A DNA stretch of 64,000 nt from NCBI GenBank assembly GCA_028583605.1, contig CM053337.1, forward strand, positions 20,108,488 through 20,172,487. Direction: 5' to 3'. Shown here one piece after another: positions 1 through 12,286 of this stretch. Both the position numbers and the translations under genes were made by a program. This DNA comes from Dastarcus helophoroides (Eukaryota; Arthropoda; Insecta; Coleoptera; Bothrideridae). The notes under the pieces are model-generated. The model did no database searches. It was not told where the DNA came from and saw only the letters and a list, made by a program, of their open reading frames with translations. Position 1 is the stretch's first letter. Every line of letters starts with the position of its first letter.

Positions 1-619
1 TTTTTTTAATTTAGACTTCCAAAAATATTTAATTTTTGAAAGCGTTTTTATTTCAATCTATGTTAGAATTTCATTTTTTTCAAAATTCTCGAAGTTTCGA
101 CTTTAGAAATTTCGAAATTTTAGACGATTTTTACCTATTTTTTAAATTTCGACATTTTTTCAAAATTAGGCATTTCTCTGAGTTTGCGAAAATCTTGACT
201 TTTTTTTGAAAATTTCGACTTTATTTAAAGAATTCAGACTTGATTTTTTTCAAATTTCGATTTTTACATTTTGACCGTTTTCCAAAATTTGGATTTCGTG
301 AAGATTTGACGACCAAAATTTCTACGTTTTTCGAAAATTCCGATGTTTTTCAAAATTTCCACTTTTTGAACATTTGATCGTTTTCCAAAATTTTTACTCC
401 TTAAAGATTTGACGACCGAAATTTCTACCTTTTTCGAAAAATTCGTTTTTTTTCCTCTTTTTGAATAAGTCTACCTTTTTCAGAATTTCCACTTTTGATA
501 TTTCAATCTTTTTTAAAATTTTGACTCGAAGTTTTGACGTTTTGTTTATCTTTACTTTTTTTAGTGAAGAGTGATACCGGAGCCGCGTAAAAAAAATAAA
601 ATTAAACAAAATCGAAATA
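1..619. repeat. AT-rich intronic repeat
   Basis: This is low-complexity DNA made of T-tracts and short TTTCGA/AAATTTCG words. Blocks recur at about 1200-1830, 3480-3660 and 6800-7230. Short open frames here are Lys/Phe-rich products of the repeat and are not genes. It probably belongs to an intron or the 5' region of the zinc-finger gene whose exons start at 5418. Confidence 0.6.
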
Positions 620-1135
620 GTTTTTTTTAGTCTGAAAGTCTATAGCACTGCTGTTCACCGTCGGTTCAAAAATCACTAGGCAAAACTGTCGGGAAAGGCT
701 AGGCCTTTTGTATCTGACACGGAACTCCCTCTGGTTTGTCCACCGAGGCCTTTTATTGGGAAGCGATTGTCATTAAGATTCAATTTACCACCCCAACGAA
801 TTCTATTCTTAGAAGGAATGCAATTATCGGCTTTTGTCTATCTCAATTCCAGTTCCATTAAAATGAAACGCAATTAGGACAGTTGATGGTAAACGTCTAG
901 TAAACATCCGGGCTGTAATGGACCCAGGGACAAAAGCTTTGTGCAATTATCCCAGGCTAGACATTACTCACCCTTTGTCCATCCTAATTGCATTTTTCAT
1001 GATGAGGAAAAGCACTTAAGACGACATACATCCTGTCATTCTTTGGGGTGTAATTATCTTATCACTTTAGTGAATACTTCAATTTCTGCCTAGCGATTTT
1101 TTTTCTACCGTTAAGCGTCGTCAAAAAGATGAATA
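620..1135. promoter_or_regulatory. Non-repetitive island, candidate intronic enhancer
   Basis: About 500 bp of balanced, non-repetitive sequence sits inside more than 5 kb of AT-rich repeat. No convincing coding frame is seen on either strand. It holds repeated homeodomain-type cores, several fused to a GATA-type TTATC: CAATTATC at 821 and 944, TAATTATCTTATC near 1050, CAATTA at 871 and TAATTG near 985. This clustering is seen directly; the enhancer role is inference. It could instead be a fragment of an old mobile element. Confidence 0.3.
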
Positions 1136-4100
1136 TACGGTATAAAGAGGAGAGATGAAATTTTCCAAATAAGAGGAGAAATAAATGTTCAAATTTTTTT
1201 GAAAATTTCGTCTGTTTTTTTGAAACCTGCACTTTTTTTTGGGAATTTCAGTTTTTTCTCCGAAGTTTTGATTTTTTCAAATTTTTAGACTTCCAAAAAT
1301 ATCTAATTTTTTAAAATGTCAATGTTTTTATATCAATCTATTTTAGAATTTTAATTTTTTTCAAAATTCTCGAAGTTTCGACTTTAGGAATTTCAAAATT
1401 TTAGACAATTTTTACCTATTTTTGAAATTTCGACCTTTTCTCAAAATTTTGCATTTCTCTGAGTTTGCGAAAATCTTGACTTTTTTTTTGAAAATTCCGA
1501 CTTTATTTAAAGAATTCAGATTTTGATTTTCTTCAAATTTGGACTTTTTTTACATTTTGACCGTTTTCCACAATTTTGAGTTCTTCAAGATTTGACGACC
1601 AAAATTTCTACGTTTTTCGAATATTTCGATGTTTTTCAAAATTTACACTTTTTGAACATTTTAATCGTTTTCCAAAATTTGACTCTTTAAAGATTTGACG
1701 ACCTAAATTTCTACTTTTTTCGAAAAATTCGACGTTGTTCGAAATTTCCTCCTTTTGAATTAGTTGATCTTTTTCAGAATTTCCACTTTTGGTATTTCAA
1801 CCTTTTTCAAAATGTTGACTCAAAGTTTTGACGTTTTTTAAAACTCTCTACTTATGCAAATTTCCTTTTTTTCTTCGGAGTTTTGCCTTTTTTTTTGAAA
1901 AGCTGGGCTTTGTGAAAATTTCGCCTTTTTCTTCGAAGTTTTGACTTTTCGTTCTACTTTTTTTGATAATTCCGGAATTAAAAAAAAAATGTAACTTTTC
2001 CAAAAATGACTGCTTTCTTTTTTAAACTGTTTGCCCAAAATTTTTACCTTTTTCGAAGTTGACTTTTTTTTAAATTTCAAAATTTTCTAAAAGAGTCCAA
2101 ATGTTAAAAAAGCGGAAATTTATAAAAAAAAGTTTTAACTTCTCAAAATATTAGTCGAAATGTTAAAGAAGGTCCAAAAGTAAAAGAAATTTAAAGTTTT
2201 TTTAAATTTCAAATTTTTGTAATTGTCAAAAAAGTCAAATATTCAAAGAAGTAATTTTTTTAACAAAAGTAGAAATTTTTACCGAAGTCAAATTTTTGAG
2301 AGTTGAAATTTCGGAAAATTCCAGAATTGTCGAGTCAAATCTTGGGAGTCAAAATTTTGAAAAAGAATCAAAAGTGGAAACCTTCGAAATAATTTCCAAA
2401 AAATTTGAGTTTCCAAATATTTGAAGTTTTGCTTTTTTTAAAAATTTCAAAAATTCAGATTTTTTTTTGAAAATTTGCTGTTTTTATTACATTTTGACTT
2501 ATTATTTTGAAAATTTTATCATCTTTTTTAAAGATTCCGTTTATTTTTACCTTTTTCAAAATGAAGTGAAGATTTCACTTTTTTGCATATTTGGGAGTTT
2601 TCCCAAAATATCTAGCTTTAACCAAAATTTCCACTCTTAGTTTCGACTACTTTTGAAATTTTTTTATGAGAATTTCGAGTTTCCTTGGAAGTTTTAGACT
2701 TTTCAAAAATTTCGTCTTTCTGAAGATTTAACTTTTTTGCATATTTGGGAGTTTTCTCAAAATATCTATTTTTACCCAAAATTTTAACTCTTAGTTTCGA
2801 CTTTTTTTGAAATTTTTTTATGAGAATTTCGATTTTCCTTGGAAGTTTTAGACTTTTCAAAAATTTCGTTTTTTTTTAATTTCGACTTTTTTATAATTTC
2901 AAATATTTGGAAACTTTTAAATTTTTTGAAATTTTTTCGAAGGTTTCCACTTTTGATTCTTTTTCGAAATTTTGACTCCCGATGATTTGACTCGAAAATT
3001 CTGGAATTTTCCGAAATTTCGACATTCAAAAATTTTACTTTTTTAAAAATTTCTACTTTCTTAAAACTACTTTGAATATTTGACTTTTTGACAATTACAA
3101 AAATTTGGAATTTAAAAAAAATTGAATTTCTTTTATTTTGGACCTTTTTTAATAACATTTCGACTAATATTTTGAGAAGTTTAACTTTTTTTTATAAATT
3201 TTCGCTTTTTTAACATTTGGACTCTTTTTCAAAATTTTGATATTTAAAAAAAAAGCAGTCATTTTTGGAAAAGTTACATTTTTTTTTAATTCCGGAATTT
3301 TCAAAAAAAGTAGCAAGAAAAGTCAAAACTTCGACGAAAAAGGCGAAATTTTCACAAAGCCCAGATTATCAATTTTTAATATTTGAATCATTTTTCAAAA
3401 TTTTGAATGTTTACCTTTTCCGGAAATTTCGACCGTTTTAAAAAATTTTCTTTTTTTTTGAAAATGCTGATTTTAGTTCAAGATATTCACTTTTTTGTTT
3501 AATTTCATTTTGATTCCTTAAAGATTTGACGACCAAAATTTCTACCTTTTTCGAAAAATTCGACGTTTTTCGAAATTTCCTCTTTTTGAATAAGTTGATC
3601 TTTTTCAGAATTTCCACTTTTGGTATTTCAACCTTTTTCAAAATTTGGACTCGAAGTTTTGACGTTTTTTAAAAATCTGTTTATGCAAATTTTCCTTTTT
3701 TATTCGGAGTTTTGCCTTTTTTTTGAAACTCTGGGCTTTATGAAAATTTCGCCTTTTTTTTCGAAGTTTTGACTTTTCTTTCTACTTTTTTTGAAAATTC
3801 CGGAATTTAAAAAAATGTACCTTTTCCGAAAATGACTTATTTTTTTTTCAAAATGTTTTGCTCAAAATTTTTACTTTTTCGAAGTTTTGCCTTTTTTAAT
3901 TTCAAAAATTCAGATTTTTTTTTGAAAATTTGCTGTTTTTATTACATTTTGAGTTATTATTTTGAAAATTTTATCACCTTTTTTAAAGATTCCGTTTATT
4001 TTTACCTTTTTCAAAATTTCGTCTTTCTAAAGATTTCACTTTTTTTGCATGTTCGGAAATTTTCTCAAAATATCTAGCTTTAAATTTCAACTCTTAGTTT

Positions 4101-5100
4101 AGACTTTTTTTAATTTTTTTATGAGAATTTCGATTTTACTTGGAAGTTTTAACCTTTTCAAAAATTTCGGTTTTTTTTTTAATTTCGACTTTTTGATAAT
4201 TTCAAATATTTGGGAACTTTCAAATTTTTTGGAAATTTTTTCGAAGGTTTCCACTTTTGATTCTTTTTCAAAATTTTGACTTCCGATGATTTGACTCGAA
4301 AATACTGGAATTTTCCGAAATTTCGACTCTCAAAAATTTGACTTTTTTAAAAATTTCTTTTTTTTTTAAATTACTGCTTTGACTATTTGATTTTTTTTGA
4401 CAGTTACAAAAATTTGAAATAAAAAAAAATTGAATTTCTTTTATTTTGGACTTTTTTAACATTTCGACTAATATTTTGAGAAGTTTAACTTTTTTTTTAT
4501 ATAAATTTTCGCTTTTTTAACATTTGGATCCTATTCAAACCTATTGGTCTGTGTGTGGATACTTTTTTAAAATTTTGAATTTTTACCTTTCCGAGGATTT
4601 CCGACCGTTTTTAGAAATCCTTCTTTTTTTGAAAATGCTGATTTTAGTTCAAGATATTCACTTTTTTGTTTAATTTCCATTTTCTTTTTAACTGCCTCCA
4701 AGTTTTAACTTTTTGAAAATTACTGCCTTTTTTTGAAAATTTTGACTTTTCTTGTAAGTTTTTAGTTTTTTAAAAATCGCAACTTTTTTTGTAATATCCA
4801 TCCTTTTTCGAAATTTTGAGTCGGTATTATTTTTATAAACTTTGACCTTTTTTCTAAATTCTGATTCGTTGTCGAAATTTTGACTTTATTTGAATCTCCA
4901 TTTTTTCTGAAAATTTCTATCTTTCTTCGAAGTTATTTGAAAATTTTAAATATGTGGAAAATTCGAACTTATTTTGAAATTTTAAACCTTTTTTAACATT
5001 TCGTCCCATAATAAATTCCACAACTTGTCGAAAATCTCCCCATAATATTATTTGTCTGACATTCTCCACAACCTGACAAGATCGTTTCTTTTTCATCCTG
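1136..5100. repeat. AT-rich repeat with inverted and direct duplications
   Basis: The stretch contains long repeated blocks. The segment at about 1860-2385 is repeated in inverted orientation at about 2935-3370. The right arm and the spacer are repeated again in direct orientation at about 3740-4530. No coding exon was found; all open frames are short and Lys/Phe-rich. Confidence 0.55.
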
Positions 5101-5417
5101 GGTTCGCTTTCAGTGTCTTTGTTTGTTGTGTTATCAGTTAACCGCATTTTTAATCGATTATTTCTATTATTTTTTGTAAGTTGACAGTTCATTGTTCCAA
5201 TTTTTCGCTGTTTTGCGTTTAATGGATCATCTTAGTTTCATATGTTTTTCTGGATTCCTCGTTTTTATGAGATTAATGCAAAAAAAAGAAACACTTCACA
5301 CATGGCTCACATATTCCCTGTTTACCTACACTTAATTCGCATAAATTGATTTATCCTAAATTCATTTTTGGTTCTCAAGTGCAGCACCCAGTTTCCATGT
5401 AATCTCCTTTTTTACAG
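5101..5417 (+). other. Unique intron tail and 3' splice site
   Basis: A more complex, non-satellite stretch leads up to a strong acceptor, a T-run followed by ACAG ending at 5417. A TAA in frame with the exon at 5400-5402 shows that coding cannot extend left without splicing. No other feature is recognised here. Confidence 0.5.
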
Positions 5418-8400
5418 CGGGCGCCCATGCCCCGCCTAAGAGGAACCGCCCCCACGGCCATCCGAGGCATGCGACCAAGGATGCCCAACAACCAAAACAA
5501 CCAATTCAGAACACAACAACCAGTGAAACGAACCCCAGAACAAATCCAAGCCCTCCAAGCCAAGAAAAAACGATTCGACATCCTAACACCTGACAAAGAC
5601 GACGACGATTGCCAAGTGATTTGCATGCAACCGAAAAACACCGACGGCCTACCGCAAATAGAGAGCGTCCAAGGTGGGACCACGGAACCGTCCGAGAGCA
5701 GCATCATGCATCTGTCAGATTCTATTACGTTGTCGGTGAGAAATCCGCAGCCGAAAGAGGAGGTGCCGAAGAAATCCGACGCTAAAGCCGTCGCGAATAT
5801 ACTGGCCACGCGCGGAATAACCGTGACGGCGACCGCCAAGCCGAAGGAGAAGGCTGAGGCGGGTAAGAATTCGCAGGTTCCGAGCCAGCTTAACCTCAAC
5901 GGCGCCGTCAGCATCATCCCCACCGCGAAAAACGGAAATAAGGTAAGTCAAAATACTTTTACTGTTACTGCAATTTTCGGGTCATTTTATTTTTACAACA
6001 TACGATTCGTTTTTCTTTGGGAGAATTTTCTCTAAACTGTATTCTTGAAGTTTCTAAGTTTCTTAATTTTTCGAAAATTTGGGGAAAAATGACTCAAAAT
6101 TTCAGTCTTAAATTCGATGTTTCAATCCTTTCGATCTTGAAACTCGAAATTTCGATCCGAAAGTCAAAATTTCGATCCTAAAGGCAAAATTTCGATCCTA
6201 AAGTCAAAATTTCGATCCTAAAATCAAAATTTCGATCCTAAAGTCAAAATTTCGATCCGAAAGTCAAAATTTCGATTTTAAATTCGAAATGTCAATCATG
6301 AAAACGAAATTTAGATCTTGAGCTGATTATTTTGATTTTTAACTCAGAATTTCGATCTTAAAGTGGAAATTTTGCAAAAAAAGTAGAAATTTAGTAAATG
6401 AAATCAAGATTTCAGATTTTCCCCGAAGTTTTGAACGATAATTTGAGAATTTCAGTATTTTTTTCGAAATGTTTCGCTAGTTCGACTGGAAATTTCGAAA
6501 TTTTCTGGAGTTGAATTCCGTTTTAAATTCGAAATAAGTCGAATTCTTCAGAACAGTCAAATTCTTCGAAAAAGTCGAATTCTTCATAAAGTCGCGATTT
6601 GAAAAAAAAAGTCGACATTTTGAAAACTTCGAAATTTCCAAAAAAAAAGTCAAATATATTTTAAAAAGGTCGACATTTTCAACATATCGAACTATTGAAA
6701 AAGAACGAAATTGTTAGGAAAATTACAATGAAAAAGTCTATATTTCGAAAAAAGAAGTCTAAATTTTCAAAAATATCGATTTTTTTGAAATAGAATCAAA
6801 TTTTAGACAATTTTTACCTATTTTTGAAATTTCGAAATTTTCTCAAAATTTTGCATTTCTCTGAGTTTTAGAAAATATTGACTTTTTTTTAAATTTCCAC
6901 TTTATTTAAAAACTTTAGACTTGATTCCTTTCAAATTTGGATGTTTTTTACATGATCGTTTTCAAAATTTGATTTCTTGAAGATTTGACGACCAAAATTT
7001 CCACTTTTTGAACATTTCCTCGTTTTCCAAAAGTTTGACTCCTTAAAGATTTGACGACCGAATTTTCTACCTTTTTCGAAAAATTCGATGTTTTTTAAAA
7101 TTTCCACTGTTTGGACATTTTGATCGTTTTCCAAAATTTTGACTCCTTAAAGATTTGACGACCGAAATGTCTACCTTTTTCGAAAAATTCGACTTTTTTC
7201 CTCTTTGAATAAGTCTATCTCTTTCAGGATCAGTAGTGAAGAGGAGAGATGAAATTTTCCAAAAAAAGAGGAGAAATAAATGTTTTTTTTTTAAATTTCG
7301 TCTTTTGTTTTGAAACCGGCACTTTTTTTGGGAATTTCAGTTGCTTCTCCAAGGTTTTGATTTTTGTCCAAGTTTTAGACTTCCGAAAATATTTAAGTTT
7401 TGAAAATGTTAATGTTTCTAATTCAATTTATTTTAGAATTTTAAACATTTATTTCAAAATTTCGACTTTAGGAATTTCGAAATTTTCAAAATTTTGCAAA
7501 AAAAGTAGAAATTTAGTAAATGAAATCAAGATTTCAGATTTTCCCCGAAGTTTTGAACGATAATTTGAGAATTTCAGTATTTTTTTCGAAATGTTTCGCT
7601 AGTTCGACTGGAAATTTCGAAATTTTCTGGAGTTGAATTCCGTTTTAAATTCGAAATAAGTCGAATTCTTCAGAACAGTCAAATTCTTCGAAAAAGTCGA
7701 ATTCTTCAGAACAGTCAAATTCTTCGAAAAAGTCGAATTCTTCATAAAGTCGCGATTTGAAAAAAAAAGTCGACATTTTGAAAACTTCGAAATTTCCAAA
7801 AAAAAAGTCAAATATATTTTAAAAAGGTCGACATTTTCAACATATCGAACTATTGAAAAAGAACGAAATTGTTAGGAAAATTACAATGAAAAAGTCTATA
7901 TTTCGAAAAAAGAAGTCTAAATTTTCAAAAATATCGATTTTTTTGAAATAGAATCAAATTTTCGAGAAATAATTGAAATTGTTAAAAATTTCAAACAAAA
8001 AAATTAAAAATAGTTTAGAAAAACTCAATTAAAATTTCTAGTTTTTTCGAAATTTCGACTTTTTCCTCGATGATGTAATAAAAATTTCAATTTCAAACCA
8101 AAAAAAATCTACATTCTAGTTGAAATTCGAATTTTCTCAAGAATTTTCAGAAATTCTAAAAGTCAAATATTTAAAATCTTTTGCGCGCAAATAATCCACA
8201 TAGAGATCTCTTCAACGAGCTGCGAAAAGTTTATGTAACTAAGGTCGATTTTCTCTGTTTCAGTCGTCAAACGATCAAGAATCTCACCTCCCCACGGTCG
8301 ACCTCACCGACGATTCGATCCCACCGACCCCCACGATCCACAAACAGAACGCATCCCCCCAGAAAGTAAACCAAAGACCCGGCCTGCCATACCGCTGCGA

Positions 8401-8734
8401 CCTCTGCCCCGCCCAATACCCCAACGCGTTAGGCCTCACCAAACACAGACAGAACTACCACAAAACATCCGGCGGCATGTGCGAGTTGTGCATTCCCGTA
8501 TTGAATCTCAAACAACCCGGAATTTTACAGAAGATGGGGCAGCTGGGTATCAACAATTACATCCCGTTGCCATCTAGCGGACAGGACGGCACGTTTGCCC
8601 TGCCGGTTATAAACTCGAGGAATCCGGGCAACGTTGCCGCGTTGGGGGTCACGCAGATGTTGTCGCTGGGGCCGGTGAGGGCAATTCCTAGACCGCAGGC
8701 GCCGAACCACCCGGTCAAACCGCAGCAGAAGTAA
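5418..8734 (+). CDS. C2H2 zinc-finger nuclear protein, last two coding exons (MEP-1-like?)
   Basis: Two exons join in phase: 5418-5942 (donor AG|GTAAGT) and 8264-8734 (acceptor TTTCAG, TAA stop). Together they give a 331-residue C-terminal part; ATG 5427 follows three in-frame codons (Arg-Ala-Pro), so the exon looks internal and upstream exons lie elsewhere. Residues 1-35 are Arg/Pro/Gln/Asn-rich. Two SUMO-interacting-type motifs are visible: an Asp run then CQVIC at about 60-69, and TVDLTDD at about 186-192. A canonical C2H2 finger has C220, C223, H236 and H241. A lone CELC pair follows at 248-251, then a conserved-looking Gly/Pro/Ile-rich tail. The zinc finger and nuclear role are clear. 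Assignment to MEP-1, a SUMO-binding partner of Mi-2, is a guess from the SIMs and tail. Codon GC content is far above the flanks, as expected for real exons. Confidence 0.8.
6140..6300. repeat. 20-bp minisatellite
   Basis: About eight copies of a 20-bp unit, ATTTCGATCCTAAAGTCAAA with small variants, lie in the intron of the zinc-finger gene just after the first exon. Confidence 0.75.
6382..7965. repeat. Direct duplication of a ~430-bp block
   Basis: Positions about 6382-6805 are repeated almost exactly at about 7502-7965. The second copy carries an extra ~36-bp repeat of the GTCGAATTCTTC unit. The DNA between them (6805-7500) matches other blocks near 1150-1700. The near identity suggests a recent tandem duplication within the intron 5943-8263. 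Confidence 0.75.
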
Positions 8735-10200
8735 ATGGGGCACAAGACTGTTCACTTTATTACATGTTATTGTGTAGTGAATTTTTTAAAGAAAGTGATC
8801 AAAATTTTCTCCCGTTGGGAGCAATTCCTTGAAAATTAGTTACATAATTGCATTCAGTTTGTTTTGTTTAACATATGATGTTGGATTAATATAATCGAGT
8901 TGAAATTTAAACTTGAAATTTCTAATCTTTTTTGAAAAAAGTTTAAAGTTGTAAAACTTTTTTTACTGAAATACTTTTTAAAAGAAGTCGAAATTTCAAG
9001 TTGTAATTTTAAAAACAAAGACAAAAATGCGAATGATAGTAATGTGCATGTTTAGGGACTTATTGCTATCAGAGTAATCGGTGGGTTATCGCTATAAAAG
9101 TAATCCTTGGGGTTAGCGGCTGGGCCGATCTTTTGTCATTCCGTGACTATTTGATCCACCATCATATTAAGCTTTTTCTATCGCTGGTAACCAGCATGAA
9201 AAATGTGTTCTGTGAACATTTTCATACATATTTTAAGTTAAAGTTGGCCATGAAAACACTCCATTTACGATTCCACTACTCATTGGGTCAGTGGGTTCAC
9301 GAATGTTGACCATTTTCGAAAGTCGCATTTTAAGGAGAAACGTCGACATTTCAAAGCAGTCTTTTTTCTTGGAATTTCTAAAATCTGAACTTTTTTTTTC
9401 AGATTTCAACATTTTTTCTTCACATTTCGACATTTTTTCTTCAGATTTCGACATTTTTTCTCCAGATTTCGACATTTCATTCAAATTTATACATTTTTCC
9501 TTCAGACTTCGACATTTCATTCAGGTATCGATATTCTATTCAGATTTCGATATTTTTTCTTCAGATTTCGGCATTTTTTCTCCAGATTTCGACCTTTCAT
9601 TCAAATTTAGACATTTTTCCTTTAGACTTTGACATTTCATTCAGATTTCGATGTTTCATTTAGGTTTCGACATTTTTCCTTCAGTTCCAAAATTTTTACC
9701 TTTAATTTTTTTAAATTTATTAGTTTTTGTAGTTTTTTCTAAATTTTTCAATTTCATGGAATGCAGTCATTGATGAATATTGAAATGTCTATGTCACAGG
9801 TTTAGTTTGGTCACCTTAATAGTTGGAATTTAGAGACAGTGGTCAATCGTTCGTTTCATTTGGAAGTATTTTGTTTACATTTAGTATAGTAGTGGTTTTT
9901 CTCAGTATTTTGAAGCTGGTTATCGAATTTGTTTACTAGTCAGAATAACATTCTCTATTTTGTAATCAGCTTTATTGTGTTTTTTATAGACTGATGTGAT
10001 TAAAATATTTGCTTTAGTGCAATAACTAAGTACTTTGAAATGAAAACGTTTTTTATTTTTTATGCAAGACTTTACGTTTCGTTTTTTCCTTTGTACGAAT
10101 ACATTTTTGTTAAACGTTCCTTTATATAACCAAATTAGTATTTAATAGTTTGTACAAATGTATATAAATATTTGTGATATAAATATATAACGAATATTTT
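8735..10200 (+). other. Probable 3' UTR and downstream region of the zinc-finger gene
   Basis: The sequence after the TAA at 8732-8734 is less repetitive than the intron. A Phe-rich open frame at 9291-9632 comes from a TTCAGATTTCGACATTTTT-type short repeat (9390-9680, with a ~120-bp higher period) and is not a gene. No canonical AATAAA was found; TATAAA variants near 10160-10190 may serve. The end of transcription is uncertain. Confidence 0.35.
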
Positions 10201-10259
10201 TTATGTTTCTTCTTTTTGTTCTACCTACAATAATGAAGGATGACCACTAAAAATAGATG

Positions 10260-10780
10260 TTACATTCTAGAGATGTAACGAACGTGGGTTTTTTCATATT
10301 TGCGAATGCGAATGCAAATATTCATTTCCAACATTCATGAATGCGAATGCGAATGTTCGTTTTTCACTGGCACTTGGAAAATTTTGTGAGAAAAATCAAA
10401 ACTTTTAAAATAAATCGAATTTGGAGAGAACAACCCAATTTCTAAAAAAATATTTCTTGTACAATTTTTATCATTTAAATTCTCACAGAATCTCGAAATT
10501 AACAATAAATATTTTTTTCTAAATTTCATAGAAATACTATTCACAAAATTGCTATGTTTTTAGCAAAATTTTAATTCAATTTACAAAAATAAACGAATTT
10601 TGAGAAAAAGTCGAATCCTTTCTAATATATAAATGCGAAAGTGCGTGTGTCTGTCTGTTTATCCGCTTCAGTATTGCCAGATTTTGCGCACTCTTACTAG
10701 GGATGTGGATTCCTTTTTAAAGTAATCGTTTTTTGGATCGATTCGAATTGTGACCAAAAGTATCGATCCTCGATAAAATG
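10260..10780. mobile_element. Fragments of DNA-transposon ends
   Basis: Three small motifs stand out. TAGAGATGTAACGAACG near 10268 is followed by a (GAATGC)n run to about 10350. A segment near 10620-10670 reads TATATAAATGCGAAAGTGCG followed by a TGTCTGTCTG run. CTAGGGATGTGGATTCC starts near 10698. The first and last resemble hAT-like or MITE ends; the middle one is a common insect Helitron-like leader. None has both ends or a coding region, so family names are tentative. Confidence 0.3.
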
Positions 10781-12060
10781 GGGTGCTGAAAGATCGATTT
10801 CCGAATTAATCGCCTTGGTGAAATTTTTAAACTTTTCTAATAAAAGAAAAATTGAATAATAGTGATGAATTAGCGCAGTTTAATTTTGAAAGTTTTGTCT
10901 TGGATTTTAAAGACTAATATTTATATTTTAATGATTTATTCCTAATTAGAAAAATTCGATACATATTTATTTTCTGGTTTGTTTTTTATTTATGTATTTT
11001 TGGGCATTAATTTATAAAAATATATTTAGAAATATGAAATTTAAACTGGAAATTAAGAGATTAAAGTGGAAATTTCTACTTTATTTTCCAAATTTCGACT
11101 TTTTTTGAGGAAATTTCATAGATAAAGTCAAAATTTCGGCTTTAATTTCGAAATTTCAACTTTTTTTCAGGAAATTTTAAATTTAGTCTCTAAAAATATT
11201 TTTTTAAATCAATGTGCTTTTTACGTTTTTGTAAAATGTCGACTATGAACTCGAAATTTCTTATTTTATGGTTAAGTTAGGCAGATGACAGTTAAGCACC
11301 ACCAACCCTTAGAATACAAGACTATATTCTAAACCCCCATTCTTTTACAATTTAATGTTGATACTCAGTATTCAGTAAATTCAATTTTTTATTACCCAAA
11401 ATTTCGACTTTTTTCTTACAATTTCAAAAAGTAGAATTTTCAAGAAAAATGTCGAAATTTCGAGTTCATAGTCGACATTTTACAAAAACGTAAAAAGGTC
11501 ATTGATTTAAAAAAATATTTTTAGAGACTTCGACTTTTTTCTCGAAATTTCAAATTTTTTTCGAAATTTCGACTTTTTTTCTCGAAATGTCTACTTTAAT
11601 CTTGAAATTTCGGATTTAAATTCGAAATTTCTGCTTTAAACTCGAAATTTCGTCTTTACACTCAAAATTTCGACTTTTCTCTCCAAAATTCGGCTTTTTT
11701 CTTGACATTTTTACTTTTTCGAGAATAAGTCGCTCTATAATAAGCATGGTTAAATTAGGGAGATTGCAGTTACATTCCACTACTCTCCTTCCCCAACAAT
11801 CTTGATAATTGCATGTGGTGCACATGATGCGGTATCTGCTTAATACGCACTGATATTATTAGTGAAATTAGTATTGTTTAAGTGCTTACAATTAAAATTT
11901 GCTTATACCAAACCCATCTCTTAATAACACTGTTAGTGAAAGTGATAATTACTATCCTGTCAGTTGAAAATTTCGCTCTTTGCAACAATTGCATGGTAAA
12001 GACAATATTTACGATTTAATCAGTTTATTTCTTGATATATGTTAATCTTCTATACAAAAA
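10781..12060. other. AT-rich intergenic DNA with short repeats
   Basis: This is mostly AT-rich DNA with AAATTTCGAC-type repeats (11080-11170 and 11390-11720). Two diverged copies of a GGTTAARTTAGG motif lie near 11271 and 11746. No gene is seen. The stretch after about 11720 becomes more complex and may already include the 5' leader of the following retrotransposon. Confidence 0.4.
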
Positions 12061-12286
12061 CTTATCGCGTGAGTGATAAACTTCCTTTGTACACTATATC
12101 CTTATCCGCGGTCATTCTTGTTTGTCAATTCTGTCAGTCACCACGATTGGCCCCGTCGGTGTGAAGAATTGTATCCCTGTTATTTCCTCCCCTTACTACA
12201 TTAATATATTACTAATACCTAATTAACTTATTTTCAATTCTATTTGGCTCTGTTTTACGTATAAGTTTTATTGTTATATTATTAAC

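Noticed and set aside
620..700. Acceptor-like TTTTTTTTAG near 629 as an exon start
   Set aside because: All three frames stop within about 50 bases and no donor in phase supports a coding exon.
4917..5192. 91-codon minus-strand frame
   Set aside because: Straddles the edge of the repeat and the unique intron tail. It has no family features and a mixed composition.
5375..5951. Minus-strand frames opposite the zinc-finger exon
   Set aside because: They are shadows of a GC-rich coding exon. The plus strand has matched splice sites and a zinc finger in the joined frame.
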